64,000 nt of DNA from contig NZ_VTGY01000011.1 of the NCBI RefSeq assembly GCF_009729075.1, positions 248,001 to 312,000 on the forward strand, written 5' to 3'. Of this stretch, positions 50,221 through 58,967 are shown in pieces; within the stretch, counting starts at the first letter, position 1; each line of letters starts with the position of its first letter. A program made the position numbers and the translations under genes. The notes under the pieces were generated by a model. It was not told the DNA's origin, searched no databases, and saw only the letters and a program-made list of their open reading frames with translations. This DNA comes from Mycolicibacterium sp. CBMA 226. Lineage in GTDB: Bacteria > Actinomycetota > Actinomycetes > Mycobacteriales > Mycobacteriaceae.

Positions 50221-51051
50221 TCAGGCGCGTTCCCCGGGGTCATTGAGGAACGTGGCGATCACCGGCACCAGCTCGCTCGCGTTGGTGATCAGGTCGACGT
50301 GCCCGCCCGAATGCAGGTGCAGGTGCGCGTGCGGCAGTAGGAAATTCATGATGCGGGCGTTGGCCACCGGGATGATCGGGTCGTCGGTGCCCGCCACGAT
50401 CAGGGTTTCCTGCCGGACCGCGGGCAGCGCGTGGATGCTCGTCCACACCGCACCGGCCAGCAACTGGTGCAGGTAACCGATCTTGGAACCGGCATGCAGC
50501 TGCTGCAGGAACAGCTTGGCGATGTCATCGCCGTGTTGCCGGACCGTGCCGCCGTAGAGTTCCCCGGCGATCGAGGCGGCGTACGAAGCGTTCGAGAACC
50601 GTTTCGGTGTCACCATTTTCGCGAGAACCCGGGGATGGCCAGGGATCATCACTGCTCCGGTTCCCGTCGCCACCAGCACCAGCCGCCGGCAGCGACGGGG
50701 GTTCTGGAAGGCGAACTGCTGGGCCAGCGCGCCGCCCCAGGACAGTCCGAGGATGTCGACCACCGTGAACCTCAGCTTGTTCAGCAGCCGGCCCAGCACC
50801 CAGGCCAAGTAGGGAAAGCCGTAGGGCGCGAACGACGTTGGCGAGCCGCCGGTGCCTGGCACGTCGAACCGGATCACCGTGGTGCCCGGCAGGTGCTCGA
50901 CGAACGGGTCGAGCACCTCCAGGCTGGCGCCGATGCCGTTGCACAGCACCAGTGGAACTGTATTGGGATCAGTGCCCCAGTCGACCCTGACCCGTAGCCG
51001 CTGGCCGCCGACCGACACGTAACGTTCCAGCGTCGCTTCGTAGTTACTCAT
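50221..51051 (-). CDS. phaZ: Intracellular polyhydroxyalkanoate depolymerase (PhaZ-like)
   Basis: 276 residues from ATG 51051. It aligns by eye along its length with Pseudomonas medium-chain PHA depolymerase: LVLCNGIGASLEVLDPFVEH, VIRFDVPGTGGSPTSFAPYG, nucleophile Ser in DILGLSWGGALAQQFAF, RRLVLVATGTGAVMIPGHP, YGGTVRQHG, and acid/His in VAGTDDPIIP and HSGGHVDLIT. It would hydrolyse stored PHA to 3-hydroxy acids. Its ATG overlaps the TGA of the PHA synthase gene (ATGA), so both are made together. A general alpha/beta hydrolase is the alternative. Confidence 0.82.
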   Translation of the reverse strand: MSNYEATLERYVSVGGQRLRVRVDWGTDPNTVPLVLCNGIGASLEVLDPFVEHLPGTTVIRFDVPGTGGSPTSFAPYGFPYLAWVLGRLLNKLRFTVVDILGLSWGGALAQQFAFQNPRRCRRLVLVATGTGAVMIPGHPRVLAKMVTPKRFSNASYAASIAGELYGGTVRQHGDDIAKLFLQQLHAGSKIGYLHQLLAGAVWTSIHALPAVRQETLIVAGTDDPIIPVANARIMNFLLPHAHLHLHSGGHVDLITNASELVPVIATFLNDPGERA

Positions 51052-52733
51052 TTCTGCAGCACGTACGTTCCGGGCGCCGGACCGGTGGGCACGAAGCCCT
51101 CGGCCCCCAGCGTCGTGGGCGCGTCGACGTCGTCGCCGCTGCGCTCGGCGAGCCAGGTGACGTAGTCGGGCCACCAAGAGTCACTGGACTTTTCGGCGGC
51201 CGCCAGCCACTCCTCAGGAGTCTCGTCCTGGACCTGGGCGGCCCGGTAGGAGGCCTTCGGGTTGCCCGGCGGGTTGACGAGCGCGGCGATGTGGCCGCTG
51301 GTGGACAGCACGTAGCGGTTGTCCTTGCTGCCCAACAGCTTTGCGCTACGGTAGGTGGCCTGCCACGGTGAGATGTGATCGGCGATGCCACCGATGACGT
51401 ATGCATCGCAGGTGATCTTCGACAGGTCGACGGGCGTGCCCAGCATGCTCACGGCGCCCGGCGTGACCAGTGAATTGTTCAGACCCATCAACACCATGTC
51501 GCGGTGCAACGCAGCCGCCATCCGGGTGGTGTCGGCGTTCCAGAACAGCACGTCGAATGCCGCGGGGCTGCGGCCCTGCACGTAGTTGTTCACCCAGTAC
51601 CGCCATACCAGATCGGTGGGACGCAGCCAGGCGAACATCTCGGCCATCGCCTTGCCGTCCAGGTAGCCCTTGCGAGCCGAGGTGGCAATCGCAGCCTGAG
51701 CCGCCCGGTCACTCATTGCCGCAGAAGCGAATCCGGCCCGATCCTGATCCAGCACCGTGACCGCCAGAGTGAGGCTCGCGACCTTGTCGCCGTCGCCGGT
51801 CTCGGCGAGGTGGGCCGCCGTCATGGCGGTGATGATGCCGCCGGAGCAGCTCGCCATGAGGTGCGTACCGGTCACGCCGGTGATGGCGCGCACCGCGTCG
51901 ATGGCCTCGATGATCGCCGCCCCGTAGGCATTAACATCCCAATCCTTGTGCCGGGCTTGCGGATTGCGCCAGGAGATGGCGAACACCTGCTGTCCCTGCT
52001 GCACGAAGTACTCGATCATGCTGCGGCCGGGGGCGATATCCATGATGTAGTACTTGTTGATCACTGGCGGAACCATCAGGAGCGGGACCGAGTGGACCGT
52101 TGAGGTCTGGGGTGCGTACTGGATCAGCTCGAACATCGGCGTCTGCAGCACCACAGCACCTTTGGTGATGGCCACCGTCTCACCGACGGTATAGGCGTCC
52201 GGTTCAACCATGGCCGGCACCCGGGGTGACGACATCATGTCGCGGGCAAAGGCTTTCAGGCCGCGGACGGCGCTGAGACCGCCGGTGTCGATCATCGCCT
52301 TCCAGCCCAGCGGGCTGATCAACGGGTTGTTGGTGGGTGCCAGACCCTCGATGGCGTTGTCGAACACGAACCGCATCCGCGCTTCGTCGCGCCAGTCCAG
52401 GTCGGCGTCGGAAAACAGTTTCTCGGCGGTGTCGGACGCGGCGAGGTAGGCCTGCATGATCCGGTGCAACGCCGGATTCTGCTGCCACGCAGGGTCGCTG
52501 AAGCGCTTGTCGGCGCGCTTGGGGGCCAGGTCGCAGTCACCAGTGGCGATGTCGCCGAGCTCGCGGACCAGGTCCTTGCCGCGGGCCAGCACGGTGCCGG
52601 GCTGCTTGGCCAGGCTGACACCCATGCGCGCCCAGGAGCGGTCCGGCATCATCCGGCGCGCGAAGGGCTTGGTGGCGCTGGTCAGCATCAGGTCCAGCGG
52701 TGCGGCCAGTTCGTCGGGTGGGGTCATAGCCAT
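51048..52733 (-). CDS. phaC: Poly(3-hydroxyalkanoate) synthase (PhaC-like)
   Basis: 561 residues, the length of class I/II synthases. The catalytic triad is visible: Cys296 in LMASCSGGIITAM (lipase-box variant), Asp in GGIADHISPWQATYRS, and His in STSGHIAALVNPPGNPKASY. Also typical are PPVINKYYIMDIAPGRSMIE, QVFAISWRNPQARHKDWDV and LFWNADTTRMAAALHRDM. It polymerises (R)-3-hydroxyacyl-CoA into storage polyester. It is middle gene of acyl-CoA ligase-phaC-phaZ, with 2 bases before and an overlap after. No phasin gene is adjacent. Monomer preference is unknown. Confidence 0.88.
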   Translation of the reverse strand: MAMTPPDELAAPLDLMLTSATKPFARRMMPDRSWARMGVSLAKQPGTVLARGKDLVRELGDIATGDCDLAPKRADKRFSDPAWQQNPALHRIMQAYLAASDTAEKLFSDADLDWRDEARMRFVFDNAIEGLAPTNNPLISPLGWKAMIDTGGLSAVRGLKAFARDMMSSPRVPAMVEPDAYTVGETVAITKGAVVLQTPMFELIQYAPQTSTVHSVPLLMVPPVINKYYIMDIAPGRSMIEYFVQQGQQVFAISWRNPQARHKDWDVNAYGAAIIEAIDAVRAITGVTGTHLMASCSGGIITAMTAAHLAETGDGDKVASLTLAVTVLDQDRAGFASAAMSDRAAQAAIATSARKGYLDGKAMAEMFAWLRPTDLVWRYWVNNYVQGRSPAAFDVLFWNADTTRMAAALHRDMVLMGLNNSLVTPGAVSMLGTPVDLSKITCDAYVIGGIADHISPWQATYRSAKLLGSKDNRYVLSTSGHIAALVNPPGNPKASYRAAQVQDETPEEWLAAAEKSSDSWWPDYVTWLAERSGDDVDAPTTLGAEGFVPTGPAPGTYVLQK

Positions 52734-52735
52734 GA

Positions 52736-54238
52736 TCAGTTGTCACTTTCTGTTGTGGGGATGGTGATTTCGCGGCGGAGCAGCTTTCCGGTCGGGCCCT
52801 TGGGCAGGTCGTCGAGGAACCAGATGCGTCGCGGGTACTTGTAGGCGGCCACCTGGCTCTTGACGAACTCGCGGAGTTCTTCGGCGGCGACCTGGATGCC
52901 GGGCTTGAGGCTGACGGCGGCGCCGACCTCCTCGCCGAGCTTGTCGTGCGGGATGCCGACGACGGCGGCCTCCGCGACGGCAGGGTGGGCGTAGAGCACC
53001 TCTTCGATCTCGCGGGGATAGACGTTGAACCCACCGCGGATGATGAGCGCCTTCTTGCGGTCGACGATGTAGTAGTAGCCGTCCTCGTCGACCTTGCCGA
53101 TGTCGCCCGTGGCGAACCAGCCGTTCGCGTCGATCGCTTCAGCTGTGGCCTCGGGCAGATTCCAGTAGCCCTTCATGACGTTGTGGCCACGGATCTGGAT
53201 TTCTCCGGGCTCGCCCTGCGCAACCTCGACACCGTCGTTGTCGACCACCCGCATCTCGACGCCCTCGACCGGGGTGCCGATCGAGCCGGCCTTCCGCTCA
53301 CGGCCCGGGTGGTTGAACGCGGCGACGGGAGACGTCTCCGACAGCCCGTACCCCTCGAGAACCGGGCAGCCGAAGGTCTCCTCGAAGTCGTGCAGCACCT
53401 GCACCGGGATCGCGGCACCGCCGGAGGCTGCGACCCGCAGCGTTTCAGTCGAAGCGGAACCCGCGGCGGCCAGCAGCGCGGAGTACATCGTGGGTACGCC
53501 CTCGAAGATGGTGACGCCGCCACGCTCGATCAGCTGCAGTGCCTTGGCGGCGTCGAAGCGCGGCAGCAAGCTCAGGGTCGCCCCGGCCAACACGGCTGCG
53601 TTCAGTCCACAGGTCAGGCCGAACACGTGGAACAGCGGCAGGCAGCCCATCACCACGTCGTCGGGTCCGACGTCCATCAGCGTCCGCACGCAGACGTCGG
53701 CGTTGCGACCCAGACCACCGTGGGTGAGTTCGGCGCCCTTGGGCTTGCCCGTCGTACCCGACGTGTGCAGAACGACGGCGGTGTCGCCGTCGGCGCGCTC
53801 GACCGGCGCCGCCTGGGCAGGCAGGTCTGCGATCAGCGCCGCCAAGCCGGCGTCGTCGACCACCCAGCAGCCCGCGCCGGCGGCCTCGGCGCCGGCCTGC
53901 GCTTCGTCGGCGAAGGCCGGCGTGGCGAACAGGGCCTTGGCCGTGGTGTTGGAGAGGTAGAACTCGATCTCCGGGGCCTTGAGCAGCGGGTTCATCGGCA
54001 CCGCGACGGCGCCGGCGTACATGATCCCGTAGAAGGCGGCGGCGAAGGCCGGCCCGTTCGGCAGCATGATGCCGACGCGGTCGCCTGGCTCGATGCCGGC
54101 TTGTTGCAGCAGGGTGGCGACGCGGGCGGCGGCGTTGTCGAACTGGGCGTAGGTGTAGGTCTGGTCGTCGCAGCGGAGGGCGACGTGGTCGGGCCGGCGG
54201 GTCCGGCTGGCTACGAGGTTTTGGCTCAGGTTGGTCAT
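52736..54238 (-). CDS. Acyl-CoA ligase (FadD) of the PHA operon
   Basis: 500 residues from ATG 54238. Adenylate-forming enzyme: AVVLHTSGTTGKPKGAELTH, YGLSETSPVAAFNHPGRER, GDIGKVDEDGYYYIVDRKKA and C-terminal PKGPTGKLLRREI with the catalytic Lys. It activates fatty acids or 3-hydroxy acids to CoA thioesters. Its stop lies 2 bases from the phaC start, so it would supply substrate to the synthase or re-activate monomers freed by PhaZ. It is divergent from the PucR-type regulator, with a 107-base gap to that gene's likely start. Confidence 0.86.
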   Translation of the reverse strand: MTNLSQNLVASRTRRPDHVALRCDDQTYTYAQFDNAAARVATLLQQAGIEPGDRVGIMLPNGPAFAAAFYGIMYAGAVAVPMNPLLKAPEIEFYLSNTTAKALFATPAFADEAQAGAEAAGAGCWVVDDAGLAALIADLPAQAAPVERADGDTAVVLHTSGTTGKPKGAELTHGGLGRNADVCVRTLMDVGPDDVVMGCLPLFHVFGLTCGLNAAVLAGATLSLLPRFDAAKALQLIERGGVTIFEGVPTMYSALLAAAGSASTETLRVAASGGAAIPVQVLHDFEETFGCPVLEGYGLSETSPVAAFNHPGRERKAGSIGTPVEGVEMRVVDNDGVEVAQGEPGEIQIRGHNVMKGYWNLPEATAEAIDANGWFATGDIGKVDEDGYYYIVDRKKALIIRGGFNVYPREIEEVLYAHPAVAEAAVVGIPHDKLGEEVGAAVSLKPGIQVAAEELREFVKSQVAAYKYPRRIWFLDDLPKGPTGKLLRREITIPTTESDN

Positions 54239-54345
54239 GTATCTAAGCGTGATTCCGCGCGCCCTCAGAAGCGATGGTGGCCGGAACAACACTGACCACC
54301 GCCAAATGTGATCGCCCACAATCGGCGCTCGCCTATGGTTGGCAG

Positions 54346-55527
54346 ATGCGGGCCGGGGTCGACGAGCACATGCTGGAACTCAGCCGCATCATGCTGGCGC
54401 GCGTGGAGACGCTCGGCGAACAACTGGCCGACCGCATCTACAGCCGGATCGACGGCTACCAGGCGACGCCGTCAGCGCGCGCCAACGTGCGGGAAAGTTG
54501 CATCGCCAACATGACTTTCGTGTTCCACAGGCTGTGCGGTGACGGCGAGGCCGACCTGTTGCCCGCCGTGACGACGGGCCGGGCGCGGGCTGTGGAGGGC
54601 ATTCCGCTGGCGGCTGTGATGACGGCCTACCGCATCGGCTTCCGATTCATGTGGGAGAACAGTGTCGCGGCCGCGCGCGACGCCGATATTCCGACCGAAT
54701 CCATCCTGGAGGCCAGTGCGCGCATCTTCCTCAGTCAGGACGAGTTCACCCAGGCGATGACCGGCGCCTACCGAGAGGAACTCACAAGTCAGATCGTGGA
54801 TCGGGAAGAGGAGCGCTCCGCCCTGGTAGAGGCAGTGCTGTTCGGCCGTATCGCTGACAACCAAAGCCTGTGGGAGGCGGCCGATCTACTGGGTCTCCCG
54901 ACGACCGGTCCGTATGTTGTTGCGGCAGCTGAGATTCCGGCCATCGGCAAGCTGGGGCTTCCTGAGATCGCGAACAAACTCGCGGCCCGCGACATCCGGT
55001 CCGCCTGGCGGCTGCTGCCCGATCTGCAGGTCGGTGTCGTGCACCTGCGCCAGGACAAGACATACGGCGTGCTGGTCGAGGTGCTGCGCAAGATCGCGAC
55101 GGCGCGGGTCGGCCTCAGCCCGACGTTCGCGAGCCTGGCCGATACCGGCGAGGGCCTGCGCCTGGCCCGGCTGGCGGTGACGGGCAAGCCGAGTCGGGAC
55201 GGTTGGGTGAGCGCATTTGACGACGCTCCGCTGGCGTTCGCCGCCGTCAGTGCGCCTGAGGTGATGAACCGCATCGAGGAGTCGGTGCTCGGTGGGCTCC
55301 GTGGGCTGCCGGGCGAAGAGCGGGCCGTGCTGTCCCAGACCTTCGAAGCCTGGCTCGACGCCGGCGGCTCGGCCAACGAGGCAGCGGCCGCAATCTTCTG
55401 CCACCCCAACACTATTCGGCACCGGCTGCACCGCATCGAGGAGCGCACCGGGCGCTCGCTGTCTCGTCCCCGTGACGTCGCCGAGCTGTGCCTGGCGTTC
55501 GAGATCAGCCAGCGCCTGCCGGACTAA
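54346..55527 (+). CDS. PucR/CdaR-type transcriptional regulator
   Basis: About 393 residues from ATG 54346; an upstream in-frame GTG at 54274 is less likely. The N-terminal part (ELSRIMLARVETLGEQLADR, AVMTAYRIGFRFMWENSVAA) is a RsbRD/ligand-like helical region. The centre is a GGDEF-like regulator domain. The C-terminus is the PucR helix-turn-helix: EAAAAIFCHPNTIRHRLHRI, EERTGRSLSRPRDVAELCLA. It is transcribed away from the ligase-phaC-phaZ operon and is the obvious candidate to control it. The ligand is unknown. A strong hairpin follows. Confidence 0.85.
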   Translation: MRAGVDEHMLELSRIMLARVETLGEQLADRIYSRIDGYQATPSARANVRESCIANMTFVFHRLCGDGEADLLPAVTTGRARAVEGIPLAAVMTAYRIGFRFMWENSVAAARDADIPTESILEASARIFLSQDEFTQAMTGAYREELTSQIVDREEERSALVEAVLFGRIADNQSLWEAADLLGLPTTGPYVVAAAEIPAIGKLGLPEIANKLAARDIRSAWRLLPDLQVGVVHLRQDKTYGVLVEVLRKIATARVGLSPTFASLADTGEGLRLARLAVTGKPSRDGWVSAFDDAPLAFAAVSAPEVMNRIEESVLGGLRGLPGEERAVLSQTFEAWLDAGGSANEAAAAIFCHPNTIRHRLHRIEERTGRSLSRPRDVAELCLAFEISQRLPD

Positions 55528-55601
55528 CTCTCGCTGAGCCTGCGCCCACGCACACCGCTACTCGCACAACTACGCCTTCAGAGCGGAGTCAACACAAAGA
55601 A

Positions 55602-55629
55602 AACGGCCCCCGCCGAAGCGGGGGCCGTT
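55602..55629. terminator. Bidirectional terminator
   Basis: AACGGCCCCCGC, loop CGAA, GCGGGGGCCGTT: a perfect 12-bp stem. It lies between the convergent pucR-type and fadE5 genes, with A-rich sequence before it on the plus strand, which gives the minus-strand transcript a U-rich tail. Confidence 0.9.
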
Positions 55630-55642
55630 CACTTTGCACGGA

Positions 55643-57478
55643 TCAGAAGGACGCTTCGTCCAGCTCCATGGTCTCGTTGTCGATCGACTCGATGACGCTG
55701 CGGGTGCTGGTGAGCAGCGGCAGCATGTTCTTGGCGAAGAACGATGCGGACGCGATCTTGCCCTCGTAGAACGCACGGTCGTCGCCGGTGGCGCCCTCGT
55801 CGAGCGCCTTGACGGCAACCGCGGCCTGCTTCAGCAGCAGCCAGCCGATGACCAGGTCACCCACGGCCAGCAGGAAGCGGACCGAGCCCAGGCCGACCTT
55901 GTAGATCGACTTCGGGTCTTCCTGAGCGGCCATCAGGTAGCCGGTCAGGGTGGCAGCCATGCCCTGCACGTCGCCCAGAGCGGTGGCCAGGAGCTCGCGC
56001 TCGGCCTTCAGGCGGCCGTTGCCGTCCTGGTTCTTGATCAGCTGCTCGATCTCGCCGGCGACGAACGCCAGGGCCTGGCCCTTGTCGCGGATGATCTTGC
56101 GGAAGAAGAAGTCCTGCGCCTGGATGGCGGTGGTGCCTTCGTACAGCGAGTCGATCTTGGCGTCACGGATGTACTGCTCGACCGGGTAGTCCTGCAGGAA
56201 GCCCGAACCACCGAAGGTCTGCAGCGACTCGGTCAGCTTCTCGTAGGCGCGCTCGGAGCCCACACCCTTGACGATCGGGAGCATCAGGTCGTTGACCTTG
56301 AACGCCAGCTCGGCGTCCACACCGTGGACTGCCTTGGCGACCTCGGCGTCCTGGAACGTCGCGGTGTACAGGTACACGGCGCGCAGGCCCTCGGCGTAGG
56401 CCTTCTGGGTCAGCAGGGCCCGGCGGACGTCGGGGTGGTGCATGATCGTGACGCGCGGGGCCGTCTTGTCCATCATCTGGGTCAAGTCAGCGCCCTGGAT
56501 GCGGGTCTTGGCGTACTCGAGAGCGTTCAGGTAGCCGGTCGACAGGGTCGCGATGGCCTTGGTGCCGACCATCATGCGGGCCTGCTCGATGACGTCGAAC
56601 ATCTGCGCAATGCCGTTGTGCACCTCGCCGACGAGCCAGCCGACGGCGGGGACGCCGTGCTGGCCGAGCGTCAGCTCACAGGTGGCCGAAACCTTCAGGC
56701 CCATCTTGTGCTCGACGTTGGTGACGAAGGCACCGTTGCGCTCGCCGGGCTCACCGGTCTCGGGGTCGAAGTGGAACTTCGGCACGAAGAACAGCGACAG
56801 ACCCTTGGTGCCCGGGCCGGCGCCCTCGGGGCGGGCGAGGACCAGGTGCATGATGTTTTCGAAGAGGTCGTCCGAGTCGGCCGAGGTGATGAATCGCTTC
56901 ACACCGTCGATGTGCCAGGTGCCGTCGGCCTGCTGGGTGGCCTTGGTGCGGCCGGCGCCCACGTCCGAGCCGGCGTCGGGCTCGGTCAGCACCATCGTGG
57001 CGCCCCAGCCGCGCTCGGCAGCCAGGACGGCCCACTTCTTCTGCTCATCGGTGCCGTTGTTGTAGAAGATCTCGCACATACCCGAGCCCATGGCGTACAT
57101 GTAGGCGGCCGGGTTGGCACCGAGGACGTGCTCGATGAGCGCCCACTGCAGCGCGCGGGGCATCGGCATGCCGCCGAGCTCTTCCTTCAGACCGACCTTG
57201 TCCCAGCCACCGTCGAGCAGAGCGCGCATCGACTTCTTGAAGGGCGCGGGCAGGGTGACGGTGTGGGTAGCGGGATCGAAGACCGGCGGGTTGCGGTCGC
57301 CGTCGGCGAACGAATCGGCGATCGGGCCCTCGGCGAGGCGCGCGATCTCGTTGAGCATTTCTCCGGCGGTGTCGGCGTCCAGGTCGGCGAACTTGCCTTC
57401 ACCCATCGCCTTGTCTACGCCGAAGACCTCGAACAGGTTGAACACCTGGTCACGGACGTTGCTCTTGTAGTGGCCCAC
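55643..57478 (-). CDS. fadE5: Acyl-CoA dehydrogenase FadE5
   Basis: 611 residues, the long ACAD type with an extra C-terminal helical domain. Features: [60 protein letters not shown], catalytic-region [20 protein letters not shown] and the C-terminal [20 protein letters not shown]. It is a flavoenzyme making enoyl-CoA from a broad range of acyl-CoAs by analogy with FadE5 (Rv0244c). The start is GTG 57478 with GAGGAG upstream. A TTAC-N6-GTAA palindrome lies 50 bases upstream, as in the fabG4/fadA2 gap. Confidence 0.9.
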   Translation of the reverse strand: MGHYKSNVRDQVFNLFEVFGVDKAMGEGKFADLDADTAGEMLNEIARLAEGPIADSFADGDRNPPVFDPATHTVTLPAPFKKSMRALLDGGWDKVGLKEELGGMPMPRALQWALIEHVLGANPAAYMYAMGSGMCEIFYNNGTDEQKKWAVLAAERGWGATMVLTEPDAGSDVGAGRTKATQQADGTWHIDGVKRFITSADSDDLFENIMHLVLARPEGAGPGTKGLSLFFVPKFHFDPETGEPGERNGAFVTNVEHKMGLKVSATCELTLGQHGVPAVGWLVGEVHNGIAQMFDVIEQARMMVGTKAIATLSTGYLNALEYAKTRIQGADLTQMMDKTAPRVTIMHHPDVRRALLTQKAYAEGLRAVYLYTATFQDAEVAKAVHGVDAELAFKVNDLMLPIVKGVGSERAYEKLTESLQTFGGSGFLQDYPVEQYIRDAKIDSLYEGTTAIQAQDFFFRKIIRDKGQALAFVAGEIEQLIKNQDGNGRLKAERELLATALGDVQGMAATLTGYLMAAQEDPKSIYKVGLGSVRFLLAVGDLVIGWLLLKQAAVAVKALDEGATGDDRAFYEGKIASASFFAKNMLPLLTSTRSVIESIDNETMELDEASF

Positions 57479-57875
57479 GATTTCTCCTCGATGAGATGGA
57501 CTGTAGGGGTTGGGTACTCAGGGCTAAGTTACCCACCAGTAACTGGCCTTAACTATACCGCCGGGTAACTTCTTCGCAAAGCAGTCAAGAGCAAATTTTT
57601 CGCAGCTAACCAACCCAGTGGTTGAACGGGGTGGCAAGCGGGCCGGTTTATGGCCGCTGACCTGGAGTTTAGTCCGAATGTGATGTCCGCCACCGGAAAC
57701 TTCCGGAACTGAGGAGGACGTGTCAGTTGGGGCCCGTGGGAGCCGTGTTGTAACGCCAAGTTGGTCGCTTCGGACCCCGTCCGCGCGCGGCGTGTGGACC
57801 CGGATCGGAGCCCGTTCTCGCCTGATGTCGGGACGGTTGTGAGCCGGGTCACCATGCCGTGGTTATGGTGACGGG
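57479..57875. other. Divergent intergenic region upstream of fadE5
   Basis: About 400 bases with no gene I would defend. It contains the TTAC-N6-GTAA palindrome, further GTTAC/GTAAC-like half-sites (to 57571), and a separate perfect inverted repeat CCGGAA-AC-TTCCGG at 57693-57706. Confidence 0.6.
57528..57543. promoter_or_regulatory. Operator-like palindrome GTTACCCACCAGTAAC
   Basis: Core TTAC-N6-GTAA, the same as at 45124-45139, 50 bases upstream of the fadE5 start. A further copy of the half-site (GGGTAACTT at 57563-57571) follows. This implies a regulator common to fabG4-htdX, fadA2 and fadE5. Confidence 0.6.
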
Positions 57876-58955
57876 ATGCGTCGGGTAGCGGTGTGGGGAA
57901 CAGGCAATATGGGGGCCACGGCGATCCGATCGGCGGTGGCATTCCCGGGGCTCGAGTTGGCGGCCGTCATCACCTCGAGTGCGGACAAAGCCGGTCGCGA
58001 TGCGGCGACATTCGCCGAGCTGGACACGCTGACCGGAACGCTCGCCACCACCGACGTCGACGCGGCCCTCGCCGACTGCGACGCTGTGGCCTACATGTCG
58101 TCCGGAGACATCCGCCCGGAGGAGGCCATCGCCGAGATCGAGCGCTGTCTGCGGGCCGGCAAGCACGTCGTCACGCCATCGCTGTACTCCCTCTATGACC
58201 CGGCTTCCGCGCCGGCCGAATGGGTGGAGCGGCTTTCTGACGCCGCGGCCGCCGGCAACGCCTCACTACTTGTCAGTGGCGTCGATCCCGGCTGGGGCAA
58301 CGACGCGCTCGCCGTCACGGCCGCCGGCCTGTGCACCCGGATCAAGACCATCCGCTGCCAGGAGATCTTCGACTACTCGACCTACAACCAGCCCGAAGCG
58401 GTGCGGGTGCGCTGCGGTTTCGGCGGTTCGATGGACGAGACGCCGTTGATGCTGATCCCGACCATCCCGACCATGGTGTGGGGCGGCAACGTCCGGCTGA
58501 TCGGCCGTGGGCTCGGCATCGAGATCGACGACATCACCGAGACCTGCGAGCGGCTGCCGCTGACCGAGGACGTCGAGAACGTCATGGGCCGGTTCGAAGC
58601 AGGCACCCAGGGCGCCTTCCGGCTGGAGGTCATCGGGTGGTCGCAGGGCGTGCAGCGGGTGATCATCGAGCACATCACCCGCATCGACCCGTCGTGCGCG
58701 CCGGACTGGCCGCAGCCCGATGAGGGCGTGGGGGATCACCGCGTGATCATCGACGGCGATCCGCAGCTGACCATCGTGGTCCGCGCCGACGTTCCCGGTG
58801 GCACTCGCGCCGACGGAGGCAACACCACTGCGGCCAATCGGCTCCTCGGGGCGATCGAGTGGCTCGCCACCCAGAAGCCGGGCATCTACGACGGCCTCGA
58901 AGTGCCGCTACACGCCCCGCTACCGGCTGAGGTTGAGGCGACGCGCTGGGCGTGA
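57876..58955 (+). CDS. NAD(P)-binding reductase, DapB-N/diaminopentanoate dehydrogenase-like
   Basis: 359 residues. The N-terminal Rossmann domain begins RRVAVWGTGNMGATAIRSAV and includes ITSSADKAGRDAA and DAVAYMSSGDIRPEEAI. The C-terminal catalytic domain has SGVDPGWGNDALAVTAAGLC and QEIFDYSTYNQPEAVRVRCG. This pattern is widespread in mycobacteria and resembles 2,4-diaminopentanoate dehydrogenase-like proteins. The true substrate is unknown. It is divergent from fadE5 with a 397-base gap and convergent with the phosphatase gene. Confidence 0.78.
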   Translation: MRRVAVWGTGNMGATAIRSAVAFPGLELAAVITSSADKAGRDAATFAELDTLTGTLATTDVDAALADCDAVAYMSSGDIRPEEAIAEIERCLRAGKHVVTPSLYSLYDPASAPAEWVERLSDAAAAGNASLLVSGVDPGWGNDALAVTAAGLCTRIKTIRCQEIFDYSTYNQPEAVRVRCGFGGSMDETPLMLIPTIPTMVWGGNVRLIGRGLGIEIDDITETCERLPLTEDVENVMGRFEAGTQGAFRLEVIGWSQGVQRVIIEHITRIDPSCAPDWPQPDEGVGDHRVIIDGDPQLTIVVRADVPGGTRADGGNTTAANRLLGAIEWLATQKPGIYDGLEVPLHAPLPAEVEATRWA

Positions 58956-58967
58956 GTTGTCCGCCCG

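Noticed and set aside
57720..57842. A 40-codon frame starting GTG after AGGAGG
   Set aside because: The purine site is only 2 bases from the GTG, too close for normal initiation. The Arg-rich product has no recognisable pattern, and the frame lies in a regulatory gap.
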